A stretch of 64,000 bases of DNA from Amoebophrya sp. A120 (taxonomy: Eukaryota; Sar; Dinophyceae; Syndiniales; Amoebophryaceae): positions 6,311,207-6,375,206 of the forward strand of contig CAJINV010000005.1 in NCBI GenBank assembly GCA_905178155.1. Reading direction: 5' to 3'. The notes beneath the pieces are model-generated. The model saw nothing but the letters and a program-made list of their open reading frames with translations. It did no database searches and was not told where the DNA came from. A program made the position numbers and the translations under genes. Of this stretch, positions 9,301-19,161 are shown piece by piece (position 1 is the stretch's first letter; every line of letters begins with the position of its first letter).

Positions 9301-12146
9301 CGTTGGTTTTGTCCACGGCAAAATTCCCCTTGTTATCCTCTGCAAAAGTATCGTATAGTACCGTAGTAATTGCAGTATTGCTATTGCGTGACAAATCTAG
9401 GGCCTATAGGCAAACTCAGCATGAGAAATTCCATTTGTCATACTGAGCGAATTTGTAATGCGATTTCCGGGATAGTACGATACTTTTGTAATGCATACTT
9501 GTACCGAAAACTCTCTTTCTGAAACGGGTCGATGTTCCACGGGTAAGAGTGTTCCGGCTCGTAGCCCGGATTCCCGAAGCTGGCGGAAAAAATCGAAGCA
9601 AACAGCAGCGGCCAGAACAGGACAAAGCCAAAACAAATCCGTGCCGCACCGTGCAGGTGGAGGCAGTTGTGGAGGAGGTATTGTTTTTGCGACTTCGATG
9701 TAGCTCCTGCTGTACCGTTTTGCGAATTTCTGTTGTGATGCTGGAACCTGACTAGACCGATGCTGCGAAGCTGCTCTTCAGTCAATTCCGATCCGTCAAC
9801 TCCAGTTCCATTCGAGAAGTCTCCTGCAGCGGCGCCCGCGTAGAAGTTGTTGTAGGTCTTATTTTGCTGGCTCGACGCTTGCACCGGCTCCCCAATGACG
9901 TAGCGATACCGCGAAGCAGATCTGCTTCCCATGGTCGAGGGCCCGCCGTAGTAGTTGTGTCCACTACTAGCGGCGTTTGATGTTGTTCCTACAGAAGTAG
10001 TTGCCTCGTCACTAGAAGGATTGCCGTAGTACTCCACCCGTTTATTTTCTCGGACCAAAATGGGCACGTGCTGGTCCATTTTTACTGTGTTGTCCGTTTC
10101 GCCATCATCATACAGATATGAACTGCAAAAGTAGTATCGTCCTAGTATAAATTGCATTACAAATTGACTTAGCATTACAAATTAAATTTGTAATGCAGAT
10201 TTGCCTTAACAAAGAGATTTGTAATGCATAAACGCAAAAATTAGTACGAGTACGGTACTTTTGCACTGCATAACAGGTCAGCGATAGGGTCAACATCTTG
10301 CTCGTCTTCAGCAATTTCTTTACCCCCGAATATGCATTGCAAATATGTCTGGGTCTGGAAAAGTGCAACTTGTCATGCCAAATCTGAATCATACAAAAAG
10401 CTGTGTTGCATGATTGCCAATAAAGCTGTTCACTTTTGAGAAGGCCGAGAGGCTGTTTCTCATGCGGAAAAGGCATGGTAAAGATCTCACATAATCTGTG
10501 ATGCTAGGGCATGCATCACAGACCTCACGCGTCATGCAACACGTGCATGACAAACGTTGCACTTTTCCAGACCCAGACATTTTTACAGTTGATACCGAAA
10601 TAAGCACCAGAAGTTGTGAACAAGTTTTTCCTTCTCATTTCCCCGGCGCACTTTCGACAGCAAATCGAGTTCGCAGCTTTCTTCGATGTTCGAAACGCGA
10701 AGGCGTACAGGTCAAAGTCGACGAAATAGACGTCCAGCATGGCCTTGGTCCAGAACACCCAGGAAAAAATCGCAAACACGATGTAGTAGGACGGCAAAAT
10801 ACTTTGACTCGGTCCGTACACCAGCGGCCCGATCTGCAACGCCACGGTGAGGAACAGAATGTGGACGAAACCGCAGAACCCGAAGGCAAACGCGTTCGCG
10901 TAGATAAGCGCGGTGGGGTCTTGGTTCAGACTCGACATCGCGTTGGTGTTAAACCGGCCGTTGTCGTGGTTGTTCAAGAACGGAGCTTGACAACCCGCGC
11001 CGATCGCGTTCAGGCAGAGTGTGCGACAGCCGTTGCAGTAGTTGTGTTTCAACACGTCGTAAAAGGCGCGGGTGATGGTGTGAAAGTGAAAACTCAGAAT
11101 GGTAAAAATGCTCACCAGCCCGGACCGCGGAGTCTGGTGGCCCGGAACTATCGGAGGCGGGGGTTTCGCGAAGAACATCATCGTCGTTGTTCCTGCTTTC
11201 GATGCTCCTGAAGACGCCACTGCAGTGGTAGAGCTGCTAGTTGCACTCGCATTGCCCATCATCACCAAGTGCGCCGGATTCCAGTTTGCGGGCAAGAAGT
11301 AAAACAGCGGGAAACAACAAATGCTGGAGCAGAGTAACTGCCGGGCAAGCTGTTCTTCCAGAATCAAGTCTGGATCCATGGAATAGGACTGAAAGTGCCC
11401 GGTGTAGGAAGTGATCATTTGATTCGCGTTTTGGTTCTCATTGTAATCTACTGTTCCTGCTCCAGCGAACTTCTGCGCAGAAGTAGGTGATGTCCACCTA
11501 TTTGTAGAAGCTGTACCACTATGCATTGCAAAAGCATCGCGCTAGTATAAATCGCAATACAAATTTTCTCAGAAGGAGAAATGTAGTTTGTAATGCTGAT
11601 TTGGCTACGAAACAGGATTTGTCATGCATGATTGCAATTAGTACGAGTGCGATACTTTTGCAGAGCATAACCACCGTAATTTGGCTGAAACGATTTCGCG
11701 TCGTCCACTTCCACCTGCCAAGATTCGTGGAGACTCGAAGGCTCGCTAGTACTTGCAGCGTCAACAGTAGAACTGAAAGCAGTAGAACTGAAACCATTAT
11801 GTGGCTGCTGCTCCCCCTCTGCCTGGGGCGGTCGGCTCATTCCACTCGTGGATCTCGCTGTCCCTGTCGTTGTGTCCAGGGTCATTTTTTTTCCGATGTA
11901 GTTACAACTTTCGACGTCCTTCTCGCTACTTGAAGAGCTACTTGACGAGGAACTTGCCGCGGAAGAACTGTTTGCCGTGGTTGAAGATGATGTCGTAGAA
12001 GAGGTCCCTGCACCACCTCCACTTGTTCCTACCGCTGTTGAACTTTCTGTACTTCTTCTCTCCTGCTCGCCTTCCTCCCCACTAGAAGAGGAGACTAAAA
12101 TCTGCGTTTTGTCACCGATCCGTCGGGCCGACAGTTTGATTTCCAT
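6344..12146 (-). CDS. DHHC-type protein S-acyltransferase (palmitoyltransferase), 11 exons
   Basis: Eleven exons separated by ten introners join to 1,260 codons plus stop, and every junction keeps frame when one TSD copy is kept. The start ATG (12146) gives MEIKLSARRIGDK. Residues about 795-830 hold the zinc-binding Cys-rich domain and catalytic motif: HHCRICQHCTFHFDHHCPF, then IGNCVG. In this family the Cys of DHHC takes up the fatty acid and passes it to target cysteines at membranes. Hydrophobic segments precede it (several around residues 190-460 and about 620-640) and follow it (AFSLFIFFAFVWGLYAIW). Another lies near the C-terminus (LMVLFPGMMIFAQA). The protein is several times longer than typical DHHC enzymes (about 300-700 residues), with Ser/Thr-rich low-complexity tails. 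The domain call is firm; substrates and compartment cannot be told. Confidence 0.85.
6814..6958. mobile_element. introner, family A
   Basis: 145 bp. TIR core GCAAAAGTATCG, ends TATGC/GCATA, flanks GCCGA/TCCGA. Removal joins LLNAFG to VKNNLSG in the DHHC gene. Confidence 0.85.
7086..7471. mobile_element. introner, family C, long copy
   Basis: 386 bp. TIR core GAAAAATCC at both ends, with the left end continuing CCCCTCCCC. Flanks CCCAT/CCCAC. This is the longest family C copy here. Intron of the DHHC gene. Confidence 0.75.
7563..7704. mobile_element. introner, family A, degenerate ends
   Basis: 142 bp. Perfect TSD AGGAC. The right terminal repeat is mutated (GATGCTTTTACAAAGGATA) relative to the family. 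Intron of the DHHC gene. Confidence 0.75.
7751..8010. mobile_element. introner, family B
   Basis: 260 bp. TIR core TTTCTGGGTCTGGAAAG, perfect TSD CGCTT. It separates a short 41-bp exon (7705-7745) from the exon at 8011 in the DHHC gene. Confidence 0.85.
8100..8249. mobile_element. introner, family A
   Basis: 150 bp. TIR core GCAAAAGTATCG, perfect TSD GTGCG. Interior orientation is opposite to the copies at 6814 and 10117 in the same gene. Removal joins SPYQPH to RRREYTARV. Confidence 0.9.
8627..8779. mobile_element. introner, family L (only copy)
   Basis: 153 bp. TIRs share AAATTT, one variable base, then CTGTACATG. Perfect TSD ACTGT. Removal joins YELHLSYS to DTRNSRSS in the DHHC gene. The TIR sequence is unlike the other families, but termini and TSD length are the same. 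Confidence 0.8.
9334..9497. mobile_element. introner, family A
   Basis: 164 bp. TIR core GCAAAAGTATCG, perfect TSD CTTGT. Removal joins ESFRYK to GNFAVDKTNGD in the DHHC gene. Confidence 0.9.
10117..10272. mobile_element. introner, family A
   Basis: 156 bp. TIR core GCAAAAGTA with a small duplication before ATCG. Flanks ACAGA/ACAGG. Removal joins DPIADL to YDDGETDN in the DHHC gene. Confidence 0.85.
10331..10594. mobile_element. introner, family B
   Basis: 264 bp. TIR core ATGTCTGGGTCTGGAA, perfect TSD CCGAA. Removal joins SGAYF to GGKEIAEDE in the DHHC gene. Confidence 0.9.
11520..11669. mobile_element. introner, family A
   Basis: 150 bp. TIR core GCAAAAGYATCG, perfect TSD ACCAC. First intron of the DHHC gene; removal joins QPNYGG to TASTNRWTS. 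Confidence 0.9.
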
Positions 12147-12841
12147 CTTGACAGGAGACTTTAGATAGGGATGAAAAAGAAAACACTACAAGCACCAAAA
12201 ACAAGGCGGACGTGAAACATTCATTGAGTGGATCATCTGGATCATTTGCAACGAGGATGTTGAACGGCAATAGGCCTATGCCATGACTCCTCTGGCATGA
12301 TTTATCTACTTTGCCCAGAGATTCTGACCAAATCAACGGCTAATCGTTCTGGTTCTTTGCGATCATCAGATATATCGCTGCGAACTCTTTCTTAGCCGCA
12401 AGCGTCGCGACCACTTGTGAACGATAACCACGATTTTTCGAGTCCTTTTTTCCCGACCAGACGATTGCAGCAATGATGGAAAACAGACCGAAGAGCACCT
12501 AATCGACCAATGTACTTACAGCAACGTCGATCATGTTGTTGTGCGAAACGAATTCTCATCAAAGCCCCCGAAAGTAAAATACGACGAAAAAGATGTTATA
12601 TATTCTTTCCGCGCCTTCTTGCTGACTACTTCTACTACTTCATACGCAAGAACTGTGCAACGCTGTGTTGATCTTCTTGGATGGAAGTCTTTTAATTTGC
12701 GAATTGCTCCGGATCATGATCTCCCGACGTCACTGTATAACTACTTGTTCGGATACGACCACCACCACGACAGACTACTTACAAGTACAACAGTGACAAT
12801 GAATAGGCATCAAACACGGCACTTCTACACGAAGCAGGTCC
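12147..12841. other. intergenic between the DHHC gene and the 12842-15598 gene
   Basis: About 700 bp. A plus-strand frame at 12541-12888 overlaps the 3' end of the well-supported minus-strand gene and shows no domain, so I do not call it. No introner. Confidence 0.4.
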
Positions 12842-15598
12842 TCAAGAAGAAAAAACTCCGCCTGGTTTCTTTCGCAATCGACTTGTAGTTGCCGATGGCA
12901 TTTTTGCCAACGAAGAAGAGGAGTTAGCAGGAACTATTTCAGCACTATCCACCTGTATTCTTTGAAATGAAGGAAGTTGCTTCTCTGAATGCACTTGTTC
13001 CAGCACTTCTTTTTCGCGTTCTCGGAACTTCTCAAAATTTTCGATTAGCAGGGAAAGCGCAGAATTATCATTCTCTGAAAATGTTACTTTGTTATTTCCT
13101 TCGTTATCTGCGCCCGCCACTGTAGCTGCACTAGTTGTACTCACCATCGGTTCGGTGATGAAAAGCAACAGGCTCCAAAGCAGTCCATCGCTGGGAAAGT
13201 TGTCGTAGATGTACTCCGACCGGATGATTTTCGACATGTTATCCCCGTGGTCTCCTCTGTAATGCTTGTTGTAAATCTGGGACTGGAGTGATTTCAGGTT
13301 CCACACTGCCAAAGCATCGTCCTGCGTTTCATTATGAATTGCAAAAGTATCGTACTAGTATGAATTGCATTACAAATTGACTTAGCATTGCAAATTAAAT
13401 TTGTCATGCGGATTTACCTTCAGAAAGAGAACTTGTGATGCATGATTGCAATTACTACGAGTACGATACTTTTGCACAGGATATTCATCGGTTTCCTGCA
13501 AAACCCTTGTCAAGGAGACGAACTCTATCCTGAGAAAAAAGTGTTACAGTTACACATTCTTATGGGAGACAAGCAAGACAGACAACCTCTGTCATGCAGG
13601 AAATGCTTGCCAGCGTCATTTCATTCGTGTTTTAGTTTTCCCTTAGAGTCTGCGCATTACAAGTTTTCTTTGCCGTGCAGAGCAAATTTGTGATGCTGAA
13701 ATTCCAACAGATGTGTAACTGTAACACTTTTTTCTCGTGATAAACTCGAGTTCTCGCATAGTAGTTTTTCCTGTCCTGCTCCCGGTCGTGAGCACAAGAT
13801 TCTTGTCAAATTGCATCACAAATTCTTGCAGCCGCTTCAGTTCGGCGGTTTCGACGAGGTATTTTCCATTGCTGTCAGAAGTGTCTGTCTGCTTGTTGTT
13901 CCCCTTTCTCTTCAATAGCTTCAGCCGCAATAAAGCGTCGGTGAGAGCGAGGAACCGCTGGTAGTCTTCGATTCGAGACAAGCTCGAAAATGGTTTCAAA
14001 AGCGTTTTTGTTGTTCCTCCCCGTGGTTCTACTTGTTCTTCGTGATTTGTCATTCTACTGTTGCTTCGTACAACTTCCAACTCCCCCTTGAAGACGGACC
14101 TTTGTTCTGCTGCTGTCCCGCTTCCAGAATTGATTTTCGAAAAAATTCTCGGCACGATGGCGGTTGTCACCTCTCTGAACGCTGAGAACGTGTCCCGTTT
14201 CCACTTGCTCTCGGCGGCTTGCGAAGAATCGTCCGTGGTCGTGTGCAGATCCGACTCGTTCTGCTGGTGTTCGTCTTGCACATTCTCGCTATACAGCTTC
14301 CCACTCTCGCAATCCATCCGCACCACCCATTTCAAAGCTCTTAAACTAGGCTTTTCGTTCTGGAAGTAAACAAAACTGGAAAGCAGCAGCAGGAGGTTGA
14401 GCGACAAAGCGATAGCAGTAGCAGGGGGCGACGTACTTGAACTTGTCTTTTGTTCGTTAGTATGTTTCCCAGTAGAAGTTTTTACAGATGTTGCCAATAT
14501 TACCCTTGTTAAAAGTTCCTGGATCGCGAGGCCAGAGAAGACTCCGCAGGGCAGCCCGACCGGAATTAATAAGTAGCTGTACAAATCGGCCACGATCGCC
14601 GTGTCGCCGTTGTTGGGGAAGATGAAGTGACGCAGTTCGGGTTGCAGAAAGAGCTCCAGGAATTTCGGATAGAGTAAAAACGCGGAACTCGCGGTTAGCC
14701 CACCCACTGCAGCGCCGAGGAAAGGGTTTGTGTTTGCCTGAGAAACTGTGCCTGCATTTGTCATTTTCTGTTCGGGCATAAAATTTCGAAGCAGAGAGGA
14801 CCTGCTGGTGGCTCTGTCCAAGAAGTTCTTTAGTCCTATCGGCAGAGAAGTATTAGAACTTCCTCCTCCGAACAGCTTCGACTCCGCGAGCAGCAGGTAC
14901 CAAACACCGCTCGTGACCCCGTTCGCCAGTGCGATCGGCAAAAAAAGGTCTCCGTGGTGGCACACAAACGGCACAAAGTGCTTCACCAGAACACTGTACG
15001 CGCCGAAGCAACCGAAGAGCCCCGCGGAGAACTTGAGCAAATTCCCGAAAAACGTCGTGGGAAGGTACCTCGACCAAGTGATCCCGGCGCCGACGAAGAT
15101 GAACAGGGGCGTGAAGAGGGCTGTACTGGTGGAGACTAGCAAGGTTCGGTGGAGAAGAGAGGGTGGTGGCGGGGGCGGTGGTGCGGCTGGTTCCTGGTCA
15201 TGATCATGATGATCCACTCTTGGTTTTTTGTTGTCATTCGGATTCGTCCCCCCGGTTGCATACGTTCTCCGTGTCGTGTTAAAAAATGTGGCCGGAGGAC
15301 GTGCGGACGAGCGATTGATGTTTTTGTAGTTCGCCGTCATGACAATTCTACTTCGCAAGGCCCGGCGTTGTGAACAAAAACGTCGAAGGTCGCGAGGAAT
15401 TCTGGAGCCGCAGCTCGTAGCTCTGAATACAACCGAAAGTCGTGTGCCGGTCATATTCGTCGGAAAAGCAAATCCACCATGTCGCACCGTAAAAGGGGGC
15501 ACCAGCTCGAGCTGCATCGCCGAACAACACTGCAGCCGGTGAGGGCCAGCTCCTCTGGTGAATACTGGATTTTTAGGTCCGGTGGATAGCAAACGCAT
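12842..15598 (-). CDS. multi-pass membrane protein, possibly mitochondrial, 3 exons
   Basis: Exons from 15598 to 13743, 13520 to 13484 and 13327 to 12842 join to 792 codons plus stop after removal of two introners. The N-terminus (about 120 residues) is Arg-rich and poor in acidic residues, with RRFCSQRRALRSR and RRTYATGG, like a mitochondrial presequence. A PAAPPPPPPP run follows. About six hydrophobic segments come next (for example LLVSTSTALFTPLFIFVGAG, FSAGLFGCFGAYSVLV, LLIPVGLPCGVFSGLAIQEL and ALSLNLLLLLSSFVYF). The C-terminal half is soluble-looking and charged. I do not recognise the family. The organelle assignment is an inference from composition only. Confidence 0.7.
13333..13483. 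mobile_element. introner, family A
   Basis: 151 bp. TIR core GCAAAAGTATCGTACT, perfect TSD TTCAT. Removal joins VLQETDE to TQDDALAVW in the 12842-15598 gene. Confidence 0.9.
13526..13742. mobile_element. introner, family E
   Basis: 217 bp. TIR core AAAAAAGTGTTACAGTTACA, perfect TSD AACTC. It lies only 42 bp from the family A element at 13333, leaving a short exon. Removal joins MRELEF to VSLTRVLQ. Confidence 0.9.
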
Positions 15599-15990
15599 TT
15601 TATTGTACTTAATCTTAATCCTTTACTGGCAAACAAAGCCTCGACAAAAAACAATGGGAAAAACAGAACATGGCACAGGCAACAAACAAGCTGCACTGTA
15701 GGTAAAGAGATGCGACTGCGAAGTCTTCAACGAAGGTGTTGCGCTGTCTAATTGCTTCGGCGCGCGCAATGAACTGTCTCGCCAATGACCAAAAGCACGC
15801 TTCCTTCTTCATCTTCATACAATGACGAAACACAAAAACGAAATAGCTACCCAAAAGAAGATCGATAGGCGGCGACGGTTCGATAAATGCCATCGGCGTT
15901 AACAAAAGCTTCAGACGCTGAATTAAAGAACATCAGAAGGGCCCCGGCAGTCCCCTTGGTCACTGACTCATGGTCTATCTTGAACCCACC
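15599..15990. other. upstream region of the 12842-15598 gene
   Basis: About 400 bp before the GC-rich block. A 96-codon minus-strand frame (15615-15905) is hydrophobic but has no feature I recognise and lies where a 5' untranslated region would be. Not called as a gene. Confidence 0.35.
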
Positions 15991-15999
15991 CTCACACAT

Positions 16000-17700
16000 G
16001 TGCCACAGCTAACAGAATAAACAGCCAGGAGGAATAGGGGCCGCGCTCTGGATGCGCGCCAGCCCCGCCTCCGCGAGACAGGTCGCGCGCCTGGCTCCGC
16101 CCGGGTGGTGGTGCAGCAACGCTAATACCGAAGCCAAGCAACGACTCCTTCCTTCGCCGGCCCGGGCGGCTACCCTGTCGCCCGCCTCGGGCCGGAGCGC
16201 GGCCGGGGCCCATTGCCGCCCTGCGCCGGATATACCTCGGGCGCGTCACACCGGAATAAGAGCGCACACAGGGGCGGGCGGACACAAAGGGCGAGCGCGC
16301 CCGCCTGCGAGATGGGAGGGGCCCAAGCCCCGGGCCGGGCCCACATTTGCAAGGTTGGGCGCTGCGGCCGGCCCGGCGGCCGGCCCGGCCCGCTTGCGAT
16401 GCATGGCAAGGGAAGGCCTGAAGCCACGGCGCGACCCGCTTGCCGGCATGCTGTCCAGAAATGCTCCGCCGGGGTGCACGCCGCCCCACCTCCCATTTCT
16501 TTTTCCGCCCCGCTTTCTGGGCCGAGGGGCCCGGCTGCGGCGCGCCGTTCTTCCTTGTTCGCGCCTGCTGGCACAGACCGACGGATACAAACACACAATA
16601 TCGCCGGCGGCTGGGCGGGGCAGGCCCCGGGGACAAATCCCCAGAGAGGGCGAAAAGGGTGGGGCCGGGGTGGGTCGGCTGCAAGCTGAGCCAGGTCGCC
16701 ACTGTTTTGACTGCGCACTGGCATAGCTAACGGCCGCCATAGCACAGGCATGGCCCGCGATGAAAACCAGGCAGCCAGCCCAGGCGTAATGCTCCAGGTC
16801 TTTCAGCGAGACGCAAGCCCTTTCCATGCGGACTACAAAATATATCATATCTGCCCGAAGGCAGTCCGTCGCAAGGGGTATCCTGGCTACCCGGCCATGG
16901 CATTTCCGCCCCGGTAGCGTAATGGTGTGCCGGCCGTGAAGGGCTGGAACGAAGAGTCCCACCCGGAGGCGCATGCTTGCGCCCCCCCCCCCAAAGCCCG
17001 CGCCCCGCCCCCCTACGCCTTCGCGCCCCAGACGCTGGCGGCGCCTCCGGCTGCGGTCGCGCGGCCGGCTGTCATCCTGGGGCGGTCGCGCGCCATTTCG
17101 GCGCTTCACCGGGGGCCGACCGCGAACGCGCCCGAAGCGGCAGGCGGCGCCGCGGGCCGGGCGGCCACACTAGAAGCGGCCAAAACAGCGCCACCACCGC
17201 CAGGCGACTCAGCTCCGCGCGCGCGGCGGCGCGCGTGGCGCGTACGCGCTCGGCCGGGGTGCTGGCGCTGCCAGCTTCTTGCCCACTTTGCTCCTGCGCC
17301 CGGCCGGCGGGCCCCGCTTCCGGCCTCTGGACGGCTGCCGGGAACGCCTTGCGTTCCCGCCCAACCGGAAGGGTTTCTAGGCTAGAGCCCAACAATGCGG
17401 ATGACCGCCCCGCAACATACCGCCGCGGGTCGTCTTAGTTCGCCTCTGGGCTGGACTGAACGCGCCGCAGCTCATCCACCAGAGCTGCCTCGCGCGGCGT
17501 TTACTTTCTGGCGCCGCCTTCTCTTTGGGGAGAATGTGCACGGGGACCCTGCGCATTTCGCGCGGCGCGCGCGCCCCTTTGGCCCCGCACGACTCTCCCC
17601 GCCCGCGAGAAGGGCGGGAGGTCCTACGCCTGCAGCTCAGCACGTGGCTCCACACCTGGCGCGCGGCGCTCCTGTGCTATCAGGCGGCAAGAAGAGGGAG
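16000..17700. other. GC-rich stretch without a supported gene
   Basis: About 1.7 kb of very GC-rich DNA with sharp composition changes on both sides. Long frames are open on both strands (up to 287 codons) but overlap one another and are Arg/Pro/Gly/Ala-rich in every phase, as GC-rich non-coding DNA gives. No domain, no introner and no TIR found. It could be a repeat, foreign DNA or a CpG-rich regulatory block; the sequence does not decide. Confidence 0.4.
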
Positions 17701-19161
17701 ACGTTGCGCCACTCCGTTGCTGTACTTCTACTTGCCTCGATGAGATAAGACACAACACGACGCAAAGGATAATGAACACCATGCCACAAGAACCCTGCTT
17801 CATCCAACAAGATTTGCTGAAGCCTCGTGGTACTGACTCAACACACAGCACTCCACGATGCTGTTCTTCTGTCAGGTATTTCACATTTGCTTTGTATCGA
17901 AACCTTGTTGAAATTTTTTTCAAAAGCACAACTCGAAAAATTTTCTCCATCGCCACCCTCGTGCCACATGAACAACGAGGGCTTCCTCCTGGGGCGAACT
18001 AAAGTGAAGATGAAGATTTCCTCTTAAGAAACGTGTACTAGTTGTGAATTATTTTCTGATCTATCGTGCAGTCGTGTCAGAAGTCCTGCAACTACTGCGG
18101 CGCAGTAGTACCAGTAGTAAGTCCTCCACCTTGGGCAGCGGGCATACATAGGTCTTGTTCTTAAATAAAAGGTGCTATTCATTGTGCGACTTCGACGTTT
18201 GTCGTGTGGCCCTTCTTATTGAAACCTCCAGAAGATGATTACTACGGCCTCGCACTTCAAAAGATCGAGGTTCCCTTGCCTGTTCTAGCACTACAGACAA
18301 AATAAGTCCTTCCCCAGTTGCAGTCGTGGTGTGAGGATCGCAGCACACCACGACGACCCGCGTGGCATTTACTCTTACAGACTAAAAAACAGTGCATAAG
18401 AATTGGCTCTGCAGCACACGACACAAGCTGCATAGTATGCCCGTCTTGTGAAAAATTGTTCTTGCGAAAAAGTTGTGTACAAAAAAATTTGAGTTTCCTT
18501 GCTACTCAAATCTGAAGCTCAAAAATTCGTGGTTCTAGTTCTACAAAGAAAATTGATATTTCTTGTTGAAAAATTCAAATTTCCGAAGCACACGGCACGC
18601 ACGTTGATGAGTTAAAAACTATCATCTTCGTGCGCGAACGAAGATTATTTGTTAAAGGCTCTGTACATCTACAGTATTAATAAATGGTCGTAGGTTTCTA
18701 TCGTATAGGTACTGTAGCTTTCTTTTCGACAGCTTGTTATTAAAAGACAGGTTTACTATTGTACGTAAAATTCATCTTCGACGCTCCCGAACCCGAAGCG
18801 GATGATGATGCTGAGTAGAGTGCAGTAGCTCTTCTTGTTTCTGCTACCCTTCTGTTGACCAGCTGCGGTCCACTTCGAGTTACTGAAATACACTTCTCTG
18901 GGGCCCTTGCTTGCGAGGACAACTATTTTGACAAGATCAGCGAAAATAGGATGAGTTTTGAAGTTGAGGACATCACACGTCGAAACTTTAGTCAATCTTA
19001 ATACTGTTTACTCTTTTTACCTTGCTATAACTGAAATTAAGGCTACAAAAACTAGTGCAGGTGAACGGTTTCAATGTCCGAACGATTTTATTGATGATCT
19101 CCAATTATTTTTCAGATGAGAACTAATCTAATATTCTGACAACAAGAACCGGCCCAAGGCA
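17701..19161. other. gene-poor, AT-rich region
   Basis: No convincing gene. The best candidate is a minus-strand frame at 18756-18995 (79 codons) with no recognisable motif. No introners. Confidence 0.35.

Noticed and set aside
8687-9394. Separate short DHHC gene limited to one exon
   Set aside because: Flanking introners with duplications join it in frame to exons on both sides.
12541-12888. 115-codon plus-strand frame
   Set aside because: Overlaps the 3' end of the well-supported minus-strand gene and has no recognisable feature.
16246-17109. 287-codon minus-strand frame in the GC-rich block
   Set aside because: Overlaps equally long frames on both strands; composition is what GC-rich non-coding DNA gives; no domain.
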